A stretch of 35,395 nt of DNA from Limisphaerales bacterium (lineage in GTDB: Bacteria > Verrucomicrobiota > Verrucomicrobiia > Limisphaerales > SXTU01). The notes under the pieces are model-generated. The model saw nothing but the letters and a program-made list of their open reading frames with translations, searched no databases and had not been told where the DNA came from. Of the stretch, positions 29,937 through 35,395 are shown piece by piece. The stretch spans positions 1 to 35,395 of the forward strand of contig WRPG01000078.1 in NCBI GenBank assembly GCA_009773355.1, in the 5' to 3' direction. The number at the start of each line of letters is the position of its first letter. Positions within the stretch are counted from its first letter, which is position 1. The position numbers and the translations under genes are program-made.

Positions 29937-30817
29937 TTCCCCACCCGCGCCGGCTCGATGTGGACGAGCACGTCGCGGACCTTGGGCATCTGGGCGCGCA
30001 GGTGGTCCTTCACCTGATGGGCGATGGCGTGGGCGCGCTCGACGGTGAGCTGGCCGTCCACTTCCACATGGATGTCCACGAGGAGCTGCCAGCCCATCTT
30101 GCGGATGAAGCACTTCTCCACGCCGCGCACGTCCGGGACGCTGGCGGCGAGGCGGCGGATTTCCTCCACCACCGCGAGGTCGGGTGCGGTGTCCATCAGC
30201 TCGCCGAACGCCTCGCGCACGAGCCGCCAGCCGTTCCACGCGATGACGACGGAGGCTAGCAGCGCCGCCACGTCGTCCGCCGCCTCATAGCCCTTCCCTC
30301 CGATGAGCGCGACGGCGATGCCGATGCCGGCGAAGAGCGAGGTGATGGCGTCGCTACGGTGATGCCAGGCGTCGCCCTTCACGGCGCTGCTGTCCACGGA
30401 GGCCGCCTCGTGAAACACATGACGGAAGAGCGTTTCCTTCACCAGCACGACGACGATGAGCACCACGAGCGTCCACGGCGCGGGCGCGCCGTGCGGGCGG
30501 AGGATTTCGCGCACGGAGTTGACGGCGATCCACAGCGCCGCGAGCAGGAGCATGGTGGCGACCATCGCGGAGGCGAGCGGCTCGGCCTTGCCGTGGCCGT
30601 AGGGATGGTCGGCGTCCGCCGGCTCCGCCGCGATGACGAGGCCGCGCCAGACGATGAGCGAGCTGAAGAGGTCGGCGAGCGACTCGACGCCGTCGGCCAC
30701 GAGCGCGTGCGACTGGCCGAGGAAGCCCGCCGCCATCTTGCCGACGGCGAGCACGGTGTTCACCACCATGCCGAGGAAGGTCGCGCGCAGGCTGCGTTGG
30801 AGGCGCGGGTCAGGCAT
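29933..30817 (-). CDS. Cation diffusion facilitator (CDF) family transporter
   Basis: A 294-residue CDF transporter. It has six predicted membrane helices and a C-terminal cytoplasmic dimerisation domain (about 205-290, with IHVEVDGQLTVERAHAIAHQVKDHL). Site-A type residues are Glu45 and Asp49 (ADGVESLADL) and His153/Asp156 (GDAWHHRSDAI); HPYGHGKAEPLAS at 71-83 is the usual loop after helix 2. Glu45 stands where zinc transporters have Asp or His, seen in a CDF branch of unsettled metal preference, so Zn, Mn or Fe are all possible. It exports divalent cations in exchange for protons. ATG 30817 is chosen; the upstream frame crosses a palindromic repeat. Confidence 0.93.
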   Translation of the reverse strand: MPDPRLQRSLRATFLGMVVNTVLAVGKMAAGFLGQSHALVADGVESLADLFSSLIVWRGLVIAAEPADADHPYGHGKAEPLASAMVATMLLLAALWIAVNSVREILRPHGAPAPWTLVVLIVVVLVKETLFRHVFHEAASVDSSAVKGDAWHHRSDAITSLFAGIGIAVALIGGKGYEAADDVAALLASVVIAWNGWRLVREAFGELMDTAPDLAVVEEIRRLAASVPDVRGVEKCFIRKMGWQLLVDIHVEVDGQLTVERAHAIAHQVKDHLRAQMPKVRDVLVHIEPARVGK

Positions 30818-30869
30818 GAGCAAAAGCGAAGCGCGTTGACGGGTGAAAGACAACCCGGAAGGCGGGCCA

Positions 30870-30940
30870 GTGCCGGCGACTTGGAGTCGCCGTCGGGCGG
30901 TTGCGCAGCGATCGGGGCGGCGACTGCAAGTCGTCGGCAC
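30870..30940. repeat. Palindromic repeat, GTGCCGGCGACTTGGAGTCG type
   Basis: Arms 30870-30892 and 30918-30940 pair with about four mismatches. Each arm is itself a small hairpin (GCGACTTGGAGTCGC on the left). It fills the gap between the Lrp-like gene and the CDF gene. Confidence 0.88.
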
Positions 30941-30947
30941 GAAGCGT

Positions 30948-32105
30948 TCAGCCGGCGATCATCGCCTCGCCGGGCTGGAGCTTCATGCGCTCGGGATCGA
31001 GGCCGTTGGCGCGGCAGAACTCGCGGTAGGCGTTGGGAGAAATTTCGCTCGGCTTGATCTCGCTGCGCCCGCCCCAGAAGACGTTCGTGTAGCTCACCGT
31101 GATGCCGAGGCTGGCGAGGTGCGCGTCAATCGCCGCCTTGTGCGCGAGCACGAGCGCCTTGTCCGTGCCGTGCGCGACGCCCATGACATTGACGTTGCGG
31201 AACTCCGGGCCGCCCTCGCGCCAGTAGGCGTGCGTCATGATGTGGTGGCGGCCCACCTCGCGGCCCGCCTCGATCTCGCGGCCGGGCGGCACCGCCCAGT
31301 GGAAGAGCGCGTTAAACTTCGTGACTTTCTCGCCGGTGGCGAGGGTCTTGACGTGTTCGAGGAAGGTCGAGAAGCGGCCGATGATCTTGCGCTCGTTGAA
31401 GTCGGCGGCGACTTCGAGAAAGGTCTTGAGCGGCACGCCCGCCTCGGCGGCGCGCGCGGTCCAGAGGTCGGGGACGAGCTCCTCCGCCTTGAACTCGCGC
31501 TTCACGGCTTCGAGGATGCGCCACTCCAGTTCGTTGAGCGTGACCATCGCCACGTCGGTCGCCTCGGCGGGGACTTCGGCCTTGCTGCCCGGCTCCATGC
31601 CGCGCCGCCGCGTGTGGCCGACGCCGAGCGCGAAGAGCTTCTTCGCCGGCATGAGCCGGAAGTGCCCCGCGCCGATGCGTTTCGCGAGATACTCGCAATG
31701 GCGCGGCATCGAGTAGCCGGCGGGAATCTTCAGCGTGGTCCAGAGCTTGTAAGTCGAGCCGGGCGTGGCGGCGTCCGTCGAGCGCGTGACGACGTGGCCG
31801 GAGAAGGGGTCGTTGGCGAAGAGGTCGTCGAACGCGGCATCAAGCCGCTCCTGCGGCACCTCCCACGCGACAAGCGCGCCCTGCGCGAGGTTCGTGGCGA
31901 GCAAGGTTTGCCGCACCCGGCGGATGACGCCCGCGCGCAGCATCGCCTGGATGCGCTCGATGACGGTCTCCAGCGGCAAGTCAGCCTGCCGCGCGATGGC
32001 CCCGAGCGGATCGCTCTGAAAGCCCTGCAACTGGTCTTCGGAGATCGCAAGAATGCGGTGATTGATCGGGTCGGCGATTTCAACCGGGATGGTGGCCAGG
32101 CTCAT
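30948..32105 (-). CDS. Double Lrp/AsnC-like protein related to AhbA/AhbB/NirD (sirohaem decarboxylase type)
   Basis: A 385-residue protein made of two similar halves. Each half has a winged helix-turn-helix (DPINHRILAISEDQLQGFQSD... and LNELEWRILEAVKREFK...) followed by a RAM-like alpha/beta domain (CEYLAKRIGAGHFRLMPAKK; HHIMTHAYWREGGPEFRNVN). Paired AsnC-like proteins of this kind include AhbA/AhbB and NirD/L/G/H, which decarboxylate sirohaem in haem and haem d1 synthesis. They keep the fold but are not mainly DNA-binding. Fused copies like this also occur annotated as Lrp-family regulators. No other haem gene is nearby, so both readings stand. ATG 32105 is chosen. It is 104 bases downstream of the response regulator gene. 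Confidence 0.75.
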   Translation of the reverse strand: MSLATIPVEIADPINHRILAISEDQLQGFQSDPLGAIARQADLPLETVIERIQAMLRAGVIRRVRQTLLATNLAQGALVAWEVPQERLDAAFDDLFANDPFSGHVVTRSTDAATPGSTYKLWTTLKIPAGYSMPRHCEYLAKRIGAGHFRLMPAKKLFALGVGHTRRRGMEPGSKAEVPAEATDVAMVTLNELEWRILEAVKREFKAEELVPDLWTARAAEAGVPLKTFLEVAADFNERKIIGRFSTFLEHVKTLATGEKVTKFNALFHWAVPPGREIEAGREVGRHHIMTHAYWREGGPEFRNVNVMGVAHGTDKALVLAHKAAIDAHLASLGITVSYTNVFWGGRSEIKPSEISPNAYREFCRANGLDPERMKLQPGEAMIAG

Positions 32106-32174
32106 GATTCGGGTGTCAGACGACAAATACGCGAGCATCATTCCTGACGCCCAAGGGAGCTGCCAGCCACAATT

Positions 32175-32206
32175 TTGCCCAAAGCCAGTCGGATTCTGGC
32201 GGGCAA
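32175..32206 (-). terminator. Hairpin after the response regulator gene
   Basis: TTGCCC-AAA-GCCAG pairs with CTGGC-GGGCAA around a 7-base loop, with a 3-base bulge. It begins 4 bases past the response regulator stop. The minus-strand sequence after it is AAAATTG rather than a T-run, so a Rho-independent role is uncertain. Confidence 0.35.
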
Positions 32207-32209
32207 CGG

Positions 32210-32860
32210 TCAGTTCTGCTTCGCCGTCCACTGCTCCGCGTAGCGCCGCAGGTCCGCCTGGCTGGGGAGGCCGAGCTTGAGGACGATGTTCTGGCAGACC
32301 AGCGGGAGCGGCAGCGGCTGGTGCGCGAGGCGGCGGGTGATTTCCGCCGGTTCACAGCCGGAGCCGAGGAGCTGGAGCACGAGCCGTTCGTCGTCGGTCA
32401 GCAGGTCCTGCCGGTTCCACGGCTGGTTGCGGAAACGGGTTTCAATCTCCTTGAGCGCCTGTCCGGAGACTGCCGGCGTGCAGAAGAACCGCCCGGCCAT
32501 CGCGTCGCGGATGGCGGTGACGAGGAACGTGGGCGCGGACTGCTTGAGCACGTAGGCGGCGGCCCCGGCCTCGGTGGCCTCCTGGATGTAGCGCGGCTCG
32601 TCGAAGAGCGAGAGCACGATGAGCAGCGGGCGGGGCGTCTGCTTGGACAACTCCCGCAGCAGGTCGAGGCCGCCGACCATCGGCATGACGATGTCCGTGA
32701 TGACGACATCGGGCGGGGATTGCTCGATGAGGTGGAGGGCTTCGAGGCCGTTGGACGCCTCGCCGATGACGCGGAAGTCGCGCTGCGCCTGCAGCAAGCC
32801 CCGAATGCCCCGCCGCACGAGCGGGTGGTCCTCCACGATGAGAATGCTGGTGGTCTTCAT
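32210..32860 (-). CDS. NarL/FixJ-type response regulator
   Basis: A 216-residue regulator. The receiver domain (1-125) has acidic EDH (10-12), phospho-acceptor Asp56 (DVVITDIVMP) and Lys in AAYVLKQSAP. The C-terminal domain (about 150-210) follows the LuxR/GerE pattern, LTDDERLVLQLLGSGCEPAEITRRLAH ... ANIVLKLGL, with two oddities. Two prolines (PLPLPLV) sit where the recognition helix should start, and the usual T-V-x-x-H is replaced by L-V-C-Q. DNA binding may therefore be altered or of different specificity. It overlaps the upstream kinase gene by 4 bases (ATGA), so they are a cognate pair. Confidence 0.9.
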   Translation of the reverse strand: MKTTSILIVEDHPLVRRGIRGLLQAQRDFRVIGEASNGLEALHLIEQSPPDVVITDIVMPMVGGLDLLRELSKQTPRPLLIVLSLFDEPRYIQEATEAGAAAYVLKQSAPTFLVTAIRDAMAGRFFCTPAVSGQALKEIETRFRNQPWNRQDLLTDDERLVLQLLGSGCEPAEITRRLAHQPLPLPLVCQNIVLKLGLPSQADLRRYAEQWTAKQN

Positions 32861-34116
32861 GTGATTGGTGGCGGGCTGGCCTTCGCGAAGTCAGCGGGCC
32901 GCAGCATCCGCGTGTCCAGGGTGGTGAAGGCGGGCGGCTCCGGCGGGCGCTCGTCCGCGAGTGGAAACTCGGCGACGAGCCGCGTGCCCTCGCCGACCTG
33001 CGAGGTCAGCGTGAACGTGCCGCCCAGCAGCCGCACGCGCTCGCTCATGCCCACCAGCCCGCAACTGCCCTCGCGGCTCAGGCGGCCTCCGCGCAGGTCG
33101 AAGCCCTTGCCCTCGTCCACCACCTCGACGCGGAGCGAGCGCTCATCGGCGCAGACGATCACCTGCGCCTCCTTCACGCCCGCATGGCGGGTGACGTTGG
33201 TGAGCGCCTCCTGGATGGTCCGGTAGGCGGCGGTCTCGATGTCCGGGTCGAAGCGCCGGCCCTCCACGCCCTGCTGCTGGAAGTCCACGCGCAGGCTGGA
33301 ACTGGCCGCGATGCGCTCGAAATACCATTGCAGCGCGGAGAGCAGGCCGAGGTCGTCGAGCAGCGCCGGGCGCAGCTCCTGCCAGAGGTTGCGGATGAGC
33401 GCGGTGAGCTTCTTCAGCGCCCCGCGCCCGTCGGCGACGGTCTGGGCCGAGGGCGTTTGGCCCGGCTCCTCCAGCGTGTCGAAGACGTAGTTGAGCACCG
33501 TGAGCGTCTGGCCCGCCTCGTCGTGCAGCTCGTGCGCGAGGCGGCGGCGCTCGCGCTCCTGCGCCTCCAGCAGCCGGTGCGACAGCGTGCGCAGCTCGCC
33601 GGCGGCGTGGTGCAACTGCTCGTTCGCCTGCTCCAACTCCGCCGTGCGTTCCAGCACGCGCGCCTCCAGCAGGTCGCGCGCGTGGCGCAGCGCGTCGGCG
33701 GCCTCGCGGATGCGCAGGAACGAGCGGATGCGCGCGACGATTTCCGCCGGCTGGACGGGCTTGGTCAGGTATTCGTCCGCGCCGAGGTTCAACCCGCTGA
33801 TGCGGCTCTGCGGCCCGATGGCCATGCCGGAGATCAGGATGACGAACACATCGCGCGTGGGCCCGGCGGCCTTGAACTCCTGGCACAGGTTGCGCCCGTC
33901 CCCGTCGGGCAGCATCACGTCCAGCAGCACGAGATCGGGACAGCGCCGGGCGATGGCCGCGCGCGCCTCGGCGGCGGTGTGGGCCTTCGCGACCTCGAAG
34001 CCCTCGTCCTCCAGCACATGGACGAGCAATTCCACCGTCGCAATGTCATCATCCACCACGAGCACAGGATGCTTGGGTGGCAATGGCCTGGCCGGGCGGG
34101 CGTCAATGGATGGCAC
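32857..34116 (-). CDS. Receiver-histidine kinase hybrid (NarX/DesK-like HisKA_3)
   Basis: A 419-residue kinase with its receiver domain first: VVDDD (20-24), Asp66 (LVLLDVMLPDGDG) and Lys119 (YLTKP). A coiled coil of about 50 residues (140-190) follows. The HisKA_3 motif ERRRLAHELHDEAGQTL comes next, with His198 the probable phosphorylation site. The ATPase domain has IQEALTNVTRHA, DEGKGFD and a glycine-rich GSCGLVGMSERVRLLGG. There is no membrane segment. It would phosphorylate the LuxR-type regulator encoded immediately downstream. The input to its own receiver must come from another kinase, possibly the orphan hybrid at 16453. The C-terminal 35 residues are Pro-rich and not conserved-looking. 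Confidence 0.93.
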   Translation of the reverse strand: MPSIDARPARPLPPKHPVLVVDDDIATVELLVHVLEDEGFEVAKAHTAAEARAAIARRCPDLVLLDVMLPDGDGRNLCQEFKAAGPTRDVFVILISGMAIGPQSRISGLNLGADEYLTKPVQPAEIVARIRSFLRIREAADALRHARDLLEARVLERTAELEQANEQLHHAAGELRTLSHRLLEAQERERRRLAHELHDEAGQTLTVLNYVFDTLEEPGQTPSAQTVADGRGALKKLTALIRNLWQELRPALLDDLGLLSALQWYFERIAASSSLRVDFQQQGVEGRRFDPDIETAAYRTIQEALTNVTRHAGVKEAQVIVCADERSLRVEVVDEGKGFDLRGGRLSREGSCGLVGMSERVRLLGGTFTLTSQVGEGTRLVAEFPLADERPPEPPAFTTLDTRMLRPADFAKASPPPIT

Positions 34117-34187
34117 GGCGGTTTCCTAGCAGAACCCGGTTCCTTGGAAAAGTCCGAAACGGGCGGCGTCGGGCATCGTCATGGGCA

Positions 34188-34250
34188 GCTCGACATTCCA
34201 ATGTCGAGTCTAGGTGGCTCCCCTCGCCTCTCGACCTTGGAATGTCGAGC
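34188..34250. repeat. Palindromic repeat, family B, copy 2
   Basis: Two small palindromes: 34188-34208 (GCTCGACATTCCAATGTCGAG) and 34230-34250 (ending TGGAATGTCGAGC). They are inverted copies of one another, like the element at 4773-4845. It stands between the last gene and the hybrid kinase gene. Confidence 0.88.
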
Positions 34251-34273
34251 CACGCCCGTCGCGCCTGACGGTC

Positions 34274-35395
34274 TCAGCGCTCGTAAATCCGCGCGGTCTC
34301 CGTGAAACCCTTCACCTCCGCGCCGGCGCGCCCTGGGAAAATTTCCAGCTTCAGCCGCCCGTCGGCCTGCAACTGCGCGAGGACGACGCCCTGCACGGCG
34401 TCGGCATCGTGGCGCACGGTGCGCTGTCCGGAACTGCCGAGCTGGCCCCAGAGCAGCTCGTATTTCACGAGGCCATCCGCCGCGCTGACCTTCGCCGGGT
34501 CGGGCGCGTTGCCCTTCACCCAGAACTGGCGCGGCTTGCCCTCGTAGTTGCCGAGCGAAACGACAATGTGCTCCGGCTCGACGTGGTGATACACGAACGC
34601 GACGTGCCCATCCCAATAGTCGAGCCGGCGGTTCAGGCCCGCGTAGCCGCCGCTCTCCTGCCGATACCAGTTGCCGATGAGCCGGCCCGGCACATCGTAG
34701 CCAATCTGCCCGCCCAGCGGCTTCACCTTGCGCGGGTTCAGCGCGAGCAGCTTTCCGCGCAACGGCTCGTCCACGTAGTCGAACGGGTCCACCGTATGCG
34801 GCTTCCACGGGTCGCGGTGGAGGAACTGCTCCAGCCGCGCGAAGCCCGGGCGCGTCACGGTCGTGTCCACCAGCGCGAAGTCGAACATCCGCTCGACGTG
34901 GCCGATGACCTGCCCGGCCTTGACCGGGATGCGCACGTTGAACGGCGGGCCGGGCCGCAGCGGCTCGCCGACCGCCTTCAGCAGCGACACCTCCAGTTCG
35001 GTGACGTGGTCGTAGTAGCTCCAGCACGTCGCCGAGTGTTCGAGGGTGAGCTTCAAATCCACTTCGCGGTCAAAGACCGTCGGGTCCGGGTTGCCCTTGG
35101 GCCGCCATTGCACGACGACGAGGAATCCATCCGCCACCGCGACGACATCCGTGCGGCGCGGCTGGCCCGGCGACGACTTGGGCACAATGTAGAGATGGTC
35201 GCTGGGCGTGACGTGGCCGCTCGCGGTGAGGCCCATCGGGATGATGCGCTCAATGTCTTCCAAGCGCAGGGAAAGGTTCTGCAAGCGAACCGGCCCCTTG
35301 CCCGTCGCCTGCCCCCGGCTCCACATCTGGTTCAACGCCTCGGCGGTGGACTTCGGCGCGAAGGGACGCGGGCCGCCGGAGTTGCCGGGCGGAAC
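34274..35395 (-). CDS. Conserved protein of unknown function, 5' end outside the window
   Basis: At least 373 codons; the frame is open to the right edge and the start is not seen (the TTG at 35335 is internal-looking). The recognisable part is about residues 40-120 of the visible chain: LEDIERIIPMGLTASGHVTPSDHLYIVP followed by VVAVADGFLVVVQWR. That pattern (G-H-x-x-P-x-D-H-x-Y) occurs in secreted proteins with a peptidase-M23-like beta fold in several phyla. I see no complete LytM zinc motif (H-x-x-x-D plus H-x-H), so peptidase activity is unlikely from what is visible. The C-terminal part (KYELLWGQLGSSGQRTVRHD) is unfamiliar and beta-rich. Probably extracellular, but the signal peptide would be off the window. 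Confidence 0.6.
   Translation of the reverse strand, partial: VPPGNSGGPRPFAPKSTAEALNQMWSRGQATGKGPVRLQNLSLRLEDIERIIPMGLTASGHVTPSDHLYIVPKSSPGQPRRTDVVAVADGFLVVVQWRPKGNPDPTVFDREVDLKLTLEHSATCWSYYDHVTELEVSLLKAVGEPLRPGPPFNVRIPVKAGQVIGHVERMFDFALVDTTVTRPGFARLEQFLHRDPWKPHTVDPFDYVDEPLRGKLLALNPRKVKPLGGQIGYDVPGRLIGNWYRQESGGYAGLNRRLDYWDGHVAFVYHHVEPEHIVVSLGNYEGKPRQFWVKGNAPDPAKVSAADGLVKYELLWGQLGSSGQRTVRHDADAVQGVVLAQLQADGRLKLEIFPGRAGAEVKGFTETARIYER

Noticed and set aside
2929-34250. REP elements moved by a resident RAYT transposase
   Set aside because: Families and lengths differ from classic REP, and no HUH/Y1 transposase gene is in the window; left as a genome-wide question.
34274-35395. Periplasmic glucan protein OpgG/MdoG
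   Set aside because: The length and general beta-rich look suggested it, but none of the OpgG signature segments is present and the GHxxPxDHxY pattern points elsewhere.

Overview
The window is a GC-rich (about 65 %) bacterial chromosome segment, most likely from the Verrucomicrobiota (Pedosphaera/Limisphaerales-like soil or freshwater lineages), with Planctomycetota the main alternative. The basis is gene content: a DUF1549/DUF1553 protein, a Tat-exported DUF1501 protein and a WD40 protein in a row, a secreted sulfatase, a Tat-type sugar isomerase-like protein, PQQ- and NHL-propeller proteins, and very few Shine-Dalgarno sequences. No rRNA, tRNA, phage or CRISPR was seen.

Layout. 1-475: AT-richer remnant gene. 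480-6417 (minus): sulfatase, DUF1549/1553, DUF1501 and WD40 genes. 6549-8550 (plus): SGNH hydrolase and TIM-barrel isomerase-like gene. 8622-9434 (minus): inositol-phosphatase family. 9663-11801 (plus): ATP-grasp-like protein with repeat sequence inside its reading frame, then a MarC membrane protein. 11802-12761: repeat-rich non-coding stretch with a strict 21-bp tandem array. 12762-13703: fibronectin-III protein. 13886-15344: a small chromosomal integron (IntI-type integrase on the minus strand, attI, one about 324-bp cassette, a 126-bp attC) whose last recombination point abuts the stop codon of transaldolase (15339-16298). 16453-17910: REC-histidine kinase. 17920-24653 (minus): nitrilase, glycosyltransferase, VanZ-like, methyltransferase, RmuC, alkyltransferase-like protein, RidA. 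24710-27307 (minus): TlpA-like thioredoxin and a tightly coupled SufE-TatD-DUF5069 operon. 27392-28621: PQQ propeller. 28761-34116 (minus): NHL protein, CDF transporter, double Lrp/AsnC (AhbA/B-like) protein, and a LuxR-type response regulator with its hybrid kinase. 34274-35395: amino-truncated protein of unknown function.

The most unusual feature is non-coding. About eighteen palindromic or near-palindromic elements of roughly ten sequence families sit between genes, often touching stop codons and once or twice inside a gene. Several families occur two or three times in these 35 kb. Together with the integron cassette and the 21-bp array they suggest a genome actively colonised by small non-autonomous elements. 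The 11.8-15.35 kb stretch (tandem array, FN3 protein, integrase, cassette) is the best candidate for something undescribed.
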